A stretch of 64,000 nt of DNA from DATKWD01 sp035529695 (GTDB lineage Bacteria; Actinomycetota; Acidimicrobiia; Acidimicrobiales; Salinilacustritrichaceae), in assembly GCA_035529695.1 (NCBI GenBank), contig DATKWD010000002.1:1-64000 (forward strand), given 5' to 3'. The position numbers and the translations under genes are program-made. Shown here piece by piece: positions 48,188-56,704 of the stretch; positions within the stretch are counted from its first letter, which is position 1, and every line of letters starts with the position of its first letter. The notes beneath the pieces are model-generated. The model ran no database searches, had not been told where the DNA came from, and saw nothing but the letters and a program-made list of their open reading frames with translations.

Positions 48188-48504
48188 CCGCACCGATGGA
48201 TGACCCGGGCCTCCTCACCGAAGCCGAGCACAAGCTGATGGACCTGCTCGGCGAGGTCGCCGACCGGTTCCGCATGGCGATCCTCGACTCGTCCACCGAG
48301 GACGGGAACGCCCGAGATCACCGCCCGGAGATCGCTGACTTCGATTGGAACGAGGTCGCCGCGATCATCCACCAACTGCAGGCGAAGGTGATGAGCCAGG
48401 CCGCGGCGCGCACCTACCCTGACCGGTACCGGCGACTCGGCGGCCCACCCCCGAGGATCGCCGAGCACCACTACCGCCCGACCAAGGAGACCGCCGATGG
48501 CTGA
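48184..48504 (+). CDS. small protein, unknown
   Basis: A 106-residue helical, acidic protein from GTG 48184 (LLTEAEHKLMDLLGEVADRF). Overlaps both neighbours. No family recognised. Confidence 0.55.
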   Translation: MTAPMDDPGLLTEAEHKLMDLLGEVADRFRMAILDSSTEDGNARDHRPEIADFDWNEVAAIIHQLQAKVMSQAAARTYPDRYRRLGGPPPRIAEHHYRPTKETADG

Positions 48505-48892
48505 CACCTCCCGCTACTCGCGACCAGGAGCCGACGACGTTCCCGAGGTGACCGTGATCCCCGGCCCGAGCTCGGCGAGCTGCGCGTGCGGCCACCACCT
48601 GAATCAGCACAACGGGATGACCACTCACCCCGACGACGGCGGCGTGATCGCCAGCGGCTACTGCGTCGCCTGCGACTGCAGCGACTTCGACGCGACCCGC
48701 CGAGGCGAGCTGATCACCCCGAGCTACACCGAGGGCGAATGGGTCGACGTGTTCGAACGGTTCCTCGCCGACCGCCACTGCATCCTCTACGGCCAAGCGC
48801 GCCCGTGCTCCTCCGACGCCGAGCGCCGAGCCGTCGCCGAATGGTTCGCCGCCGAGGTCATCGCCGCCGCCGGCGAGGTCATCGAGGGCTGA
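48497..48892 (+). CDS. Cys-rich small protein, unknown
   Basis: A 131-residue protein. Residues 25-62 carry SCACGHHLNQH and YCVACDCSDF, a CxC...CxxCxC layout seen in small actinophage proteins with putative zinc sites. The C-terminal half is helical. Function unknown. Confidence 0.55.
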   Translation: MADTSRYSRPGADDVPEVTVIPGPSSASCACGHHLNQHNGMTTHPDDGGVIASGYCVACDCSDFDATRRGELITPSYTEGEWVDVFERFLADRHCILYGQARPCSSDAERRAVAEWFAAEVIAAAGEVIEG

Positions 48893-48895
48893 TCC

Positions 48896-49120
48896 GTGAC
48901 CGGGACGCTGATCGAGGATGATGAACCCGAGCGACCCGAGGGGCTGCTCGAGGTGGGCCTCTGGTGCAACGTCTGCCTGCTCCCGTCGGCCGCGGTCGCC
49001 CCGGTGACGCTCACCGCTGGTCCTGGCGGCCGGGTGATCGGCCAGATGGTCGTGACGATCTGCCTCGATTGCGGGGCCGTTCTGGACGGCGACGGCAACC
49101 CGAAACCAGCGACGATCTGA
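48896..49120 (+). CDS. small zinc-ribbon protein
   Basis: A 74-residue protein from GTG 48896 with CNVC at about residue 23 and CLDC at about 60, a two-knuckle zinc ribbon. Function unknown. Confidence 0.6.
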   Translation: MTGTLIEDDEPERPEGLLEVGLWCNVCLLPSAAVAPVTLTAGPGGRVIGQMVVTICLDCGAVLDGDGNPKPATI

Positions 49121-49176
49121 ACAACCCCGTGACCAGCGTCTTTGCACCCCCGATCCGGCCCGCAAGACTGGACGGG

Positions 49177-49197
49177 TGTAGTCGGACCCGCTACAGT
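49177..49197 (+). promoter_or_regulatory. dyad promoter, -10 class
   Basis: TGTAG-N9-CTACA at 49177-49195; -10 TACAGT (49192-49197); ATG 49205 is 7 bases on. The box GACCAGCGTCTTTGCA lies upstream at 49131-49146. Confidence 0.8.
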
Positions 49198-49204
49198 GGT
49201 CCAC

Positions 49205-49432
49205 ATGATGAACCACGCAAACACCGGCCAGGACCACTGCGAAAGCTGCGGCACCACCGAGGCCGAGGACATCGCCAACCTCAGCGACACCGAGGGCTAC
49301 ACCCGCTGCTGCAACGAGCTGGTCTGCACCGGTCACGGCCTCAGCACCTTCGGCACCGACGAGGTGAACGCCCGGGCATGCTGCTGGGCCAAGGCCGAAG
49401 AGCAGGGCATCACCGAGGGCTGGCGGCACTGA
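49205..49432 (+). CDS. small Cys-rich protein, unknown
   Basis: A 75-residue leaderless-gene product starting MMNHANTG, with CESCG, RCCNELVC and CCW cysteines, probably zinc-binding. No family recognised. Confidence 0.6.
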   Translation: MMNHANTGQDHCESCGTTEAEDIANLSDTEGYTRCCNELVCTGHGLSTFGTDEVNARACCWAKAEEQGITEGWRH

Positions 49433-49482
49433 GCAGCCGGACCCACCGACCACCGACCGACCCACCACCAAGAGGAGCCGAC

Positions 49483-49764
49483 ATGGCCCGCAACCTGAGA
49501 GTGCCAACCAACCCCCGCCGAGAGCTGGACCGAGCACGCGCCAACCGCGACGCGCTCACCGCAGTCTTCGAAAAGATCGAGGACGCCCTCGAGCGCTTCG
49601 AACTGGTCGGCGACGCCGACGCCTCACCCGCCGAGCGGATCGCCGCCGACGTGGCCCGCGGCATCGTGGACGACGTCGCGACCCGGCTGGTCGAAGCGGA
49701 GACCGACGTGGCGCACGCCGAGCAGGCGATGGTCGGCAACGGCATGGCGGTCCCGGCAGCATGA
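49483..49764 (+). CDS. helical protein, unknown
   Basis: A 93-residue helical protein (ELDRARANRDALTAVFEKIE). ATG 49483 with AGAGGAG behind an ACC-rich tract. Possibly a coiled coil. Function unknown. Confidence 0.55.
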   Translation: MARNLRVPTNPRRELDRARANRDALTAVFEKIEDALERFELVGDADASPAERIAADVARGIVDDVATRLVEAETDVAHAEQAMVGNGMAVPAA

Positions 49765-49949
49765 GCGCCACCCGCTACCGCGCCACCATCGAGTTCACGG
49801 CGGGCGACGAGGCCACCTACGACCAGCTCATCGAGCTGCTCGCGCAGGCCGAGGTCCAGATCGCCGAGCCGTTCATCCCCGGCGATGACGGCAACGACAC
49901 CTGCGAGTTCGACACGACGGTCATCGAGACCACCCTCACGGAGGTCTGA
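49761..49949 (+). CDS. small acidic protein, unknown
   Basis: A 62-residue protein, ferredoxin-like pattern (YRATIEFTAGDEATYDQLIE, then strands). ATGA overlap with the previous gene. Confidence 0.5.
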   Translation: MSATRYRATIEFTAGDEATYDQLIELLAQAEVQIAEPFIPGDDGNDTCEFDTTVIETTLTEV

Positions 49950-49952
49950 CCG

Positions 49953-50123
49953 ATGGGACTCCGCTACCCGCCCGCGCCGCCGGTCACCGACAAGCCCGGC
50001 GACTACGACCCGACGACGCCCGACTCGCCGTCGATGAGGCACCTCCGTTCGCATGGCGGGTTCCTCACGATGGCGTCGTGCCCGTACTGCGCCGAGGTGG
50101 CCGCCGATGCCGAGCTTCGATGA
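49953..50123 (+). CDS. 56-residue protein, unknown
   Basis: ATG 49953 with GGAGG Shine-Dalgarno; Pro-rich start (RYPPAPPVTDKPGDYD), then FLTMASCPYCAEV with a CxxC. Overlaps the next gene by 17 bases. Confidence 0.5.
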   Translation: MGLRYPPAPPVTDKPGDYDPTTPDSPSMRHLRSHGGFLTMASCPYCAEVAADAELR

Positions 50124-50376
50124 GCACGACCCGGTCGAGATCGTGACCGAGGTCCGCTTCGCTGACGGTCGCCGGGTTCGGGTGACGATGACGCGCCCCG
50201 AGCGGGAGCGTCGCTTCGGCGACCCGCGGCTCACGTTCGCCATCGAGGCGGTCAACGAGGACCGCACCGACTTCGTGGGCGGTCACCCGCTCACCACGAA
50301 CGACTTCGAAGGGATCCGCATGAACGCTTCGACCACGGGCGAGGCCACGATCGAGAGGCTGGGCGACGATGGCTGA
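50107..50376 (+). CDS. small protein, unknown
   Basis: An 89-residue protein with beta-rich pattern (VEIVTEVRFADGRRVRVTMT). No family recognised. Overlaps both neighbours. Confidence 0.5.
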   Translation: MPSFDEHDPVEIVTEVRFADGRRVRVTMTRPERERRFGDPRLTFAIEAVNEDRTDFVGGHPLTTNDFEGIRMNASTTGEATIERLGDDG

Positions 50377-50587
50377 CTGGCCGACGTTCCAAGAGGCTGC
50401 CGAGGCCGAACGCCAGCGCCACCAAGCAGCGCAGCGAATGGCTCACGCCGCCTACGTCGGGCTGCGCCAGGTCCGGCCGGCGCTCGAGGCGTTCGCCGAC
50501 GCGGTGAAGGGTGTTGGCGTTGCGTTCGCCGAGTTCGCCGAGAAGATGAAGGCGGTCAGCGACGCTGGTGACGAGGCCCCCGAATGA
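50369..50587 (+). CDS. small helical protein, unknown
   Basis: A 72-residue single long helix or coiled coil (FQEAAEAERQRHQAAQRMAH). Function unknown. Confidence 0.55.
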   Translation: MADWPTFQEAAEAERQRHQAAQRMAHAAYVGLRQVRPALEAFADAVKGVGVAFAEFAEKMKAVSDAGDEAPE

Positions 50588-50597
50588 GTTGCATGCC

Positions 50598-50618
50598 TGT
50601 AGCGGGATCGGCTACGGT
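50598..50618 (+). promoter_or_regulatory. dyad promoter, -10 class
   Basis: TGTAG-N9-CTACG at 50598-50616; -10 TACGGT (50613-50618); ATG 50626 is 7 bases on. Confidence 0.75.
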
Positions 50619-50625
50619 TCAGTCC

Positions 50626-50928
50626 ATGATGAACACCGAGAACCCAACGATCACAACCCACCTCCAGCTTCGCCTCACGGTCTCCGACGGGCGCACCGCC
50701 TACCGGCCGGTCCGTAAGGGCGGCGAGGCCGAGGCCATCGCCAGCGCCCGCGAGGCGGTCGGCACGACCACGACGGTCGATGACGGCAGCTCCTCGCAGG
50801 CCATCGCTCGCAACCCGGTCACCGTCACGGCGGTCACCGTCGAGCGGGTCGAGTGGACGTGGGCCGAGGTTGACGGCCAGCGCACCTGCACCGACGAGCG
50901 GACCGTCACGGTCGCAGAGGTTGCGTGA
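50626..50928 (+). CDS. small Thr/Val-rich protein, unknown
   Basis: A 100-residue leaderless-gene product (MMNTENPTITTHLQL) with alternating beta strands. No family recognised. Stop overlaps the next ATG. Confidence 0.6.
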   Translation: MMNTENPTITTHLQLRLTVSDGRTAYRPVRKGGEAEAIASAREAVGTTTTVDDGSSSQAIARNPVTVTAVTVERVEWTWAEVDGQRTCTDERTVTVAEVA

Positions 50929-51185
50929 TGAGCGCCACCGAACAGCCCCTCGCCATCGAGGTCACGGACCTCGAGCTGATCGAATGGGGCCTCGGCTCCT
51001 GCCTCAGCGCAGCCGACCGTGGGATGGAGTGGCTGCGGCCGCTCCTGAGCTGCGGCCACTACGGCGCTCCGGTCTTCGACGGGTCGAGCCAGTGGGACTT
51101 CCCCGACGACGAGCACGCCTGCCCGACCTGCGGCGAGACCCGCCAGTGGCACCTCCGGGTGCAGGCTGCGCTCGCCAACGCCTAA
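50928..51185 (+). CDS. small Cys-containing protein, unknown
   Basis: An 85-residue protein with SCGHYGAP and ACPTCGE, a CxxH...CxxC layout that could bind zinc. No family recognised. Confidence 0.55.
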   Translation: MSATEQPLAIEVTDLELIEWGLGSCLSAADRGMEWLRPLLSCGHYGAPVFDGSSQWDFPDDEHACPTCGETRQWHLRVQAALANA

Positions 51186-51213
51186 CCCGACCACCAACCA
51201 AGGAGAAGCCGAC

Positions 51214-51750
51214 ATGGCCTACAACGAACTGATCCGAGGACTCGAGCTGGAGCCTGGCCTCACGGTCAACGCCTACGACGAGACCCGGTACGCCCGAGAC
51301 GAGGGCTGGCGGGAGCGCACCAAGAAGTCCCGGCTGTACGTCGGGGTGCGTGGCGAATCGCTCGCCGCCAACTTCGTCAACCGTCACCACCGCCCCAACA
51401 TCGAGTGGGCGAAGATGGTCCGGGCGCGGGTCCTCCCGGTGCTCGGGCTGCCCGCAAAGGGGATGCGCTGGAACGTCCACGCCGGTTGCGGGTCGTGCCC
51501 ATGCTCGCCCGGGTTCATCCTCCCCGGCTGGTTCGCTCCGGTCGATCGTGACGACCTGAGCAAGGGGTTCGCCGACTCGGGGTACGCCACCGACCGGGCC
51601 GCGCACTTCCATGTGGACGCCGACTTCGACATCCTCGAGGAGCCGTTCGTGAAGCTCGGGGCGTTGGACGCACGGTGGCGTGCCGAGAAGGTCGCCGAGC
51701 TGCTTGGCGAGTGCCGGGTGATCCCCGCTGAGCTAGTGGTCGCGGGTTGA
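51214..51750 (+). CDS. conserved-looking phage protein, unknown
   Basis: A 178-residue alpha/beta protein with AAGGAG Shine-Dalgarno. A GCGSCPCSPGFIL motif at about residues 91-103 resembles small Cys-rich elements in actinophage early proteins. No assigned function. Confidence 0.6.
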   Translation: MAYNELIRGLELEPGLTVNAYDETRYARDEGWRERTKKSRLYVGVRGESLAANFVNRHHRPNIEWAKMVRARVLPVLGLPAKGMRWNVHAGCGSCPCSPGFILPGWFAPVDRDDLSKGFADSGYATDRAAHFHVDADFDILEEPFVKLGALDARWRAEKVAELLGECRVIPAELVVAG

Positions 51751-51766
51751 GCTACAGGTCGGCGGC

Positions 51767-51772
51767 TACCGT
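51767..51772 (+). promoter_or_regulatory. -10 box, leaderless GTG start
   Basis: TACCGT lies 6 bases before GTG 51779. The upstream arm of the dyad is not conserved here. Confidence 0.5.
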
Positions 51773-51778
51773 CGCGGC

Positions 51779-52036
51779 GTGTCTTACTACAGTCGGGGGC
51801 AGCCGGTTCGGGCTACACCGCTCGTGCCGGTGTCCTCGTCGGCCCCGAAGCGGGCCAGCGGGCGACGCGATTGTGCGACCGAGGAGTGCGGCACCGTGCT
51901 GAGCCGATACAACCCGGGCGAGATGTGCGCCGGTTGCGAGAGCGAGGCGAAGCGGCGTCCGCTCGGTTCTGAGGCTGAGCAACGCAGGGCCAGGGGCGAC
52001 GAGCGAGTGAAGGGTACGGTCTCCGATGATGATTGA
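51779..52036 (+). CDS. small Cys/Arg-rich protein, unknown
   Basis: An 85-residue protein with CATEECGTVLSRYNPGEMCAGC: four cysteines in a CxxxxC...CxxC zinc-finger layout, followed by a charged tail. Resembles HTH/zinc-type 'SRYNxGxxCxxC' motifs known from actinobacterial small regulators. Leaderless GTG. Confidence 0.6.
   Translation: MSYYSRGQPVRATPLVPVSSSAPKRASGRRDCATEECGTVLSRYNPGEMCAGCESEAKRRPLGSEAEQRRARGDERVKGTVSDDD
52015..52020 (+). promoter_or_regulatory. -10 box, leaderless start
   Basis: TACGGT lies 5 bases before ATG 52026 and 8 bases before a second ATG at 52029. Both are in the same frame. Confidence 0.45.
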
Positions 52037-52862
52037 CGCTGCGGATCTTCTGATCGCTGGGGCTGGGGCTGCCTCCACCGTCGGCGCGTACTGGTGGGGC
52101 CGAGCTCGGGGGAGGGCGCTCGAGCGGGGCGTCAAGGAGTCGAGCGGGCATCACCCGACGCACGGCGCTGAGGTGGGCGAGGAGGTCGCTGACGGCGACG
52201 AGGTGGAGCTGGAGCCGCTCACCGAGGACGAGGCCGCTGAGGCCCGCCAGGCGATCGCTGACGGCGAGGTGGGCCTGACTCTGGACGACGTGGCCGAGCA
52301 GGTCGACGCGTCGGAGGCGAGGCCGGCCGAGGAGGCGAGGCCCGACGCGGAGCTCCCCCCGATCGGCGCGGCGTCGCCCGCGGCGGAGGTGGTCACCGAG
52401 TCGTTGGGTGAGGTGGTCGCAGAGGCCGAGCGCGACGAGGTGGCCGACGAACCCGAGATGGAGGACGTGACGCCGATCGTGGTCACCGGGCCGCTCGAGC
52501 TGCTCGAGGCCGTCGAGGTGGTCGAGTTACCCGACGAACCCGAGGTGACGACCGAGGAGGTCGTGGTCGAGGTCGATGCGGCCGAGACGGTCGCCGAGCT
52601 GACCAGGGCTGCCCGGCTCGCCGCGGCGTTGGGCGCGGACGTGATGCTCCCCGCCGAGGAGGTCGAGGTCACGCCGACCGGGACCCCGAAGCGGATCCTG
52701 CCGGTGAAGCGGGCGACCAAGCCCGAGGCCGAGGCCGTGGTCGAGGCGATACCGGACCCGGAACCCGAGGCCCCGCCCGCGCCCCGTGAGGCCCCGCATG
52801 TCGAGGTCGGATCGCTCGACCCTTCGACTGCACCGCCGTTCAAGAAGTGGAACAAACCGTAG
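52026..52862 (+). CDS. acidic, membrane-anchored protein
   Basis: A 278-residue protein with a short hydrophobic N-terminus (DLLIAGAGAASTVGAYWWG), then about 200 residues that are extremely rich in Glu, Asp, Ala and Val with EV-rich repeats, and a Pro-rich basic end (PPFKKWNKP). Largely disordered and strongly negative. Could be a membrane-tethered DNA mimic or scaffold; function unknown. Confidence 0.55.
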   Translation: MMIDAADLLIAGAGAASTVGAYWWGRARGRALERGVKESSGHHPTHGAEVGEEVADGDEVELEPLTEDEAAEARQAIADGEVGLTLDDVAEQVDASEARPAEEARPDAELPPIGAASPAAEVVTESLGEVVAEAERDEVADEPEMEDVTPIVVTGPLELLEAVEVVELPDEPEVTTEEVVVEVDAAETVAELTRAARLAAALGADVMLPAEEVEVTPTGTPKRILPVKRATKPEAEAVVEAIPDPEPEAPPAPREAPHVEVGSLDPSTAPPFKKWNKP

Positions 52863-52883
52863 CGTCGTCGGATCGGCTACAGT
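52858..52883 (+). promoter_or_regulatory. dyad-related promoter, -10 class
   Basis: CGTAG (52858-52862) and CTACA (52877-52881) are separated by 14 rather than 9 bases; -10 TACAGT (52878-52883). ATG 52892 is 8 bases on. Confidence 0.55.
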
Positions 52884-52891
52884 CCCCGGCG

Positions 52892-54469
52892 ATGCATTGG
52901 GAACTGCTCCACGGCGACTGCCTCGCCGAGATGGCGAAGCTCAAGGACGGGTCCGTCGACGCGGTGGTCACCGACCCGCCGTATGGGCTGAGCTCGCCCC
53001 CTGACATCGCTGAGGTGCTGCGGCACTGGCTGGCCGGCGAGACCTACGAGCATCGCGGGAAGGGGTTCATGGGCCGCGAGTGGGACTCGTTCGTGCCGGG
53101 GCCGGCGGTGTGGGCCGAGGCGATGAGGGTCCTGAAGCCGGGCGGTCACGCCGTCGTGTTCGCGGGGACCCGGACGATGGACCTGATGTCGATGGCGCTC
53201 CGACTCGCCGGCTTCGAGATCCGTGACACCCTCATGTGGCTGTACGGGCAGGGGTTCCCGAAGTCCCACAACGTCGGCAAGGCGGTCGACAAGATCCTCG
53301 GGGCCGAGCGCGACGAGGAGCTGGTCCCGACGAGGGCCGGGAACGCTGAGCGGCGAGGCGAGGGCGACCAGGGCGCGACGTATGGCGATTCGCACGGCGG
53401 GTTCACGTCGATCTCCGAGCCGGTCACCGAGGAGGCCGCGGCGTGGGAGGGGTGGGGCACCGCGCTGAAGCCGGCGTGGGAGCCGATCATCCTGTGCCGG
53501 AAGCCGATGGGGCAGACGACCGCGGCGTCCGTGCTCGAGCATGGGACGGGGGCGATCAACATCGACGGCTGCCGGTTGGGCGGTGAGGTCCCGCAGGTGA
53601 CGCAGGGCAAGGGCGCGCTCTTCGACGGGTTGAAGGAGACGGCGTCGACCGCGCCGCAGCAGTCGCACCCGCATGACGCCGGCCGGTGGCCGACGAACGG
53701 TGCGCTGTCGCACTCCGAGGGCTGCGAGCTGGTCGGCACGAAGGAGGTCGAAGGAGCGCCGGGTACTCGGTGTTCGTTCTGGCCCGACGAGTGCGAGGGC
53801 CACGGGCACGAGCGGGCGCAGTCGGGCGTGACGAAGCACGGGTCGCCGCCGCCGGGATGGGTGCCGCCGGGGATGAAGAAGGTCTCGACGGGCACGCACT
53901 ACCCGGCCACGCGCGGCGAGGGCGGGATCGGCAACCCCGGCCATGCCGGCCAAGAGGGCCTCGAGGATCAGCAGCCGAAGACGGAGATCGTGGAGGACTG
54001 GTCGTGCGTCGAGGGTTGCCCGATCGCGATGCTCGACGCGCAGACCGGTGTCTCGGGGCCCGGCTACTTCCCTCCGGTGCGCCAGGCCGGCACCAAGAAT
54101 GTGTACGGGACGTGGGCGTCGGTCGACGCACCCGAGAACGAGCGGTTCACGACGCCGGGTGGCGGGTCGAGGTTCTTCTACTGCGGGAAGGCGTCCCGAG
54201 TGGACCGCGACTACGGGCTGCCGGCCGGCGAGGAGAACAAGCACCCGACGGTGAAGCCTCTCGATCTGATGAGGTGGCTCGTCCGGTTGGTCACCCCGCC
54301 CGAGGGGACGGTCCTCGATCCGTTCACCGGCTCGGGGTCGACGGGCGCGGCGTCGCTGCTCGAGGGGTTCGACTTCGTTGGCTGCGAGCAGGACCCCGAG
54401 TTCGCCGAGCTCGCCCGCCAGCGGATCGGCAAGGCCGCCGAGTCTGGACATCAGGCCAGCCTGTTCTGA
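52892..54469 (+). CDS. DNA N4/N6 amino-methyltransferase
   Basis: A 525-residue beta-class methyltransferase: DPPY at 28-31 (VVTDPPYGLSS), the catalytic region first, and the SAM-binding motif DPFTGSGSTG near 476 at the end, with HPTVKPLDLMRWLVRL before it. A long insert (about 170-420) with cysteines (SFWPDECEGHGH, DWSCVEGCPI) separates the halves, as in large phage methylases. Residues ILCRKPMG and WLYGQGFPKSHNV are family blocks. Leaderless. No cognate endonuclease is visible. Confidence 0.9.
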   Translation: MHWELLHGDCLAEMAKLKDGSVDAVVTDPPYGLSSPPDIAEVLRHWLAGETYEHRGKGFMGREWDSFVPGPAVWAEAMRVLKPGGHAVVFAGTRTMDLMSMALRLAGFEIRDTLMWLYGQGFPKSHNVGKAVDKILGAERDEELVPTRAGNAERRGEGDQGATYGDSHGGFTSISEPVTEEAAAWEGWGTALKPAWEPIILCRKPMGQTTAASVLEHGTGAINIDGCRLGGEVPQVTQGKGALFDGLKETASTAPQQSHPHDAGRWPTNGALSHSEGCELVGTKEVEGAPGTRCSFWPDECEGHGHERAQSGVTKHGSPPPGWVPPGMKKVSTGTHYPATRGEGGIGNPGHAGQEGLEDQQPKTEIVEDWSCVEGCPIAMLDAQTGVSGPGYFPPVRQAGTKNVYGTWASVDAPENERFTTPGGGSRFFYCGKASRVDRDYGLPAGEENKHPTVKPLDLMRWLVRLVTPPEGTVLDPFTGSGSTGAASLLEGFDFVGCEQDPEFAELARQRIGKAAESGHQASLF

Positions 54470-54482
54470 CAGACTGGTCGCC

Positions 54483-54797
54483 ATGACGTTCGAGGAGTGG
54501 CTGACGACCGGGATCGCCGAGGGCTGGTGCAGCGAACCGGGGTGCGCCGCGCATGACGGGCCGCCGCTCACCGAGGCCGAGGCCGAGCTGTACAACGCTC
54601 ACCCCGACGACTGGCCCGGCGGGTTCGATCCGTTGGACCGGTGCCTGCCGGTGGTGCGGCTGTTCGGGCCGGATGGTCCCGAGGCGGTCCCGTCGATGGT
54701 TCCCGAGGGGATGGTCGGGGTTCCGGTGGCGGCGAGGCCCGAGGGCGCGGGGGCTGGTTCCCCGTCGCTGGGGCTGGTTCCCGAGGCCGAGGGCTGA
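54483..54797 (+). CDS. small protein, unknown
   Basis: A 104-residue acidic protein with WCSEPGCAAH near the N-terminus and a Pro/Gly-rich C-terminal half. ATG 13 bases behind the methyltransferase stop. No family recognised. Confidence 0.5.
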   Translation: MTFEEWLTTGIAEGWCSEPGCAAHDGPPLTEAEAELYNAHPDDWPGGFDPLDRCLPVVRLFGPDGPEAVPSMVPEGMVGVPVAARPEGAGAGSPSLGLVPEAEG

Positions 54798-54817
54798 CCC
54801 CGAAAGAATCTTCCCGC

Positions 54818-54851
54818 TGTAGTTGATCTGACTACACCGGCATGGTACGTT
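54818..54851 (+). promoter_or_regulatory. dyad promoter, -35 class
   Basis: TGTAG-N9-CTACA at 54818-54836; -35 TTGATC (54823-54828), 17-base spacer, -10 TACGTT (54846-54851); ATG 54858 is 6 bases on. Nearly identical to the promoter at 973 from CTACACCGGCATGG on. Confidence 0.87.
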
Positions 54852-54857
54852 GTGTAC

Positions 54858-55049
54858 ATGAAGAACACCGAAGCCCCCACCACCCGCAAGGCCCAAGACG
54901 TCACCGAAGGCGACGCCCTCGCTAACGGCGGCACGGTCACCCGGAACTACCGCCGCTGCGGCCGGCAGGTCATCAGCTACACCGACCGCAACGGCAACCA
55001 CGCCTCGATGGTGAAGGCCCCCGCCGCCCCGGTCGCCCTCGCCCGCTGA
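54858..55049 (+). CDS. small basic protein, unknown
   Basis: A 63-residue leaderless-gene product (MKNTEAPTTRKAQDV) with NYRRCGRQVISYTDRNG. Small beta domain, basic. Function unknown. Confidence 0.6.
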   Translation: MKNTEAPTTRKAQDVTEGDALANGGTVTRNYRRCGRQVISYTDRNGNHASMVKAPAAPVALAR

Positions 55050-55084
55050 ATCGCCCACCAACCCACCACCAAGGAGAAGCCGAC

Positions 55085-55477
55085 ATGGCCCCCAAGACCC
55101 CCCGACTCGTAGAGGTCGACCCGCCGCCCCGCGGCTCGTCGCTGCCCACCGGTCACGACCACCCGAACCTCGAGGCCGCGGTCGCTCGGTCCCGCAAGCG
55201 GACCAAGATGGCCGACCTCGGCGAGCACCCCCTCGCCGTCGACTTCGACTACCACGGCCACACCGAGGCCGAGCTGCGGATGGCCTTCGCGGCGGTGGTC
55301 AGCGATGAGAACTGGAAGCTCGGCGTGAACGCCTGCTTCCCGGCGCTCAACTCCGACGAGCGGAAGCTGGTCGGCGACGCCCTCATCTTTTACTGCGGCA
55401 GCCCGGCCGAGGTGTACGACGTGGACGGCATGGTCTTCGTGGTCGCCGCCGGGTACTACGCCTGCATCGGGTCATGA
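55085..55477 (+). CDS. small protein, unknown
   Basis: A 130-residue alpha/beta protein; AAGGAG Shine-Dalgarno behind CCACCAACCCACCACC. No family recognised. ATGA overlap with the next gene. Confidence 0.55.
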   Translation: MAPKTPRLVEVDPPPRGSSLPTGHDHPNLEAAVARSRKRTKMADLGEHPLAVDFDYHGHTEAELRMAFAAVVSDENWKLGVNACFPALNSDERKLVGDALIFYCGSPAEVYDVDGMVFVVAAGYYACIGS

Positions 55478-56079
55478 CGATGACCCGGCCGATCGTGACC
55501 AAGGCCCCGTGCGCGAAGTGCCCCTTCCGCAAGGACGTGCCGATCTACCTCCGGGCTGGTGCCCGCGAGGAGATCGCCCGGGCGTTGGCCGACGGCCGCG
55601 GGTTCCCGTGCCACGCCACGGTCAACTACGACACCGACGAGGAGGACGAGGAGGGCGCGACCATCCCCGACCAGTCGGCCGCTTCGGAGTGCGCTGGCGC
55701 GGTCGCCGCCCTCGAGCTGTCGGGCGGCTCGTCGCAGCTTGCCCGCATCGCTGAACGGCTCGGCGACCTCGACCCCGACCGGCCCGGCCACCACGACGAC
55801 GTCTGGCCGCTCCATGAGTGGCCGCTGCTCGCCGCGGGCGCGACCGGCGACAACCCCGAAGAGGAGGAGTACGAGGGCGACACCTGCTCGGTCGTGAACG
55901 CTGGCTGCGAGGCCCCCGCCGGGTACCTCGGGACGGGTGGCGCGGTGGTCCACGGCGTCGAGCACACCGACAACTACTGCCCCGGGTGTGGCGACCCGGT
56001 CTGCGAGACCTGCATGGCCGATGAGGAGCTGTGCCCGACCTGCCTCGAGTACGAGGCCGACATGGAGGAGGTGAGCTGA
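55474..56079 (+). CDS. CxxCPFR (DUF6283-like) protein
   Basis: A 201-residue protein. The N-terminal CAKCPFRKDVPIYL and GFPCHATVNYD are the signature of DUF6283-like proteins of actinophages, thought to bind a metal or cluster through the three cysteines. The C-terminal part has a second Cys cluster (CPGCGDPVCETCMAD, CPTC), a likely zinc ribbon. Function unknown. Confidence 0.7.
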   Translation: MTMTRPIVTKAPCAKCPFRKDVPIYLRAGAREEIARALADGRGFPCHATVNYDTDEEDEEGATIPDQSAASECAGAVAALELSGGSSQLARIAERLGDLDPDRPGHHDDVWPLHEWPLLAAGATGDNPEEEEYEGDTCSVVNAGCEAPAGYLGTGGAVVHGVEHTDNYCPGCGDPVCETCMADEELCPTCLEYEADMEEVS

Positions 56080-56264
56080 TGCCACGCCTACACAACACGC
56101 TGGTCGTGATCGCGGCGTTCGTGACGCTGGTCGCCGCGGGGGCCCCGTCCCTGCCCGGCTGGTCGAAATGGATGTGCGGCGTAGTCCTAGCGGCTACGGT
56201 GCTCCGAGCCGCGAACGTTGAGCACGACGTCAATGAAGGAGGCCCCGAGTGGGGAACTGGATGA
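56079..56264 (+). CDS. small membrane protein
   Basis: A 61-residue protein with two hydrophobic segments (TLVVIAAFVTLVAAG and MCGVVLAATVL). TGATG overlap with the gene before. A dyad promoter lies inside it. Confidence 0.5.
   Translation: MPRLHNTLVVIAAFVTLVAAGAPSLPGWSKWMCGVVLAATVLRAANVEHDVNEGGPEWGTG
56180..56200 (+). promoter_or_regulatory. dyad promoter, -10 class
   Basis: CGTAG-N9-CTACG at 56180-56198; -10 TACGGT (56195-56200), inside the small membrane protein gene. It would serve the 56249 gene through a leader ending in GAAGGAGG. Confidence 0.65.
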
Positions 56265-56704
56265 CCGTGATGATCGAGGGCGAGATCCCCGCCGATGAGG
56301 TGGCTCCGCTCACCGCTTGGCTCCAGGGGCCGCGGTTCGATGGCGGGTCGATGGACGACCCCGAGTGGGCGCGGCTTGGCCCGCTCACGATCTCGGGTGG
56401 TCTGGCCGGTCTCGGTTCATGGCCGGCCGAGACGGTGATGAGGATCGGGAACTGCTACGAGCGTGACTACACGCCCGAGTCGGTCGCCGATCATCTCGGG
56501 CGTGCGCTCGAGGCCGCGCCCGGCATGGACCTGAAGGTTCACTGCGGCGGCGACTACGAGTCGCTCGAGGTGGTCGCTTCGGTGCTGGCGCGGGGCGGGA
56601 CCGTCGGTGTCGGCGAGGCGGTGCGGACGGTGATCCCGCCGATCCCGTCGGAGCAGGTCGAAGCGAACCTGATGAGGGCGCTGACTCAGGGGGTCGACCG
56701 GTGA
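56249..56704 (+). CDS. conserved-looking protein, unknown
   Basis: A 151-residue alpha/beta protein from GTG 56249 (GAAGGAGG Shine-Dalgarno). Overlaps its neighbours by 16 and 4 bases. No family recognised. Confidence 0.55.
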   Translation: MGNWMTVMIEGEIPADEVAPLTAWLQGPRFDGGSMDDPEWARLGPLTISGGLAGLGSWPAETVMRIGNCYERDYTPESVADHLGRALEAAPGMDLKVHCGGDYESLEVVASVLARGGTVGVGEAVRTVIPPIPSEQVEANLMRALTQGVDR

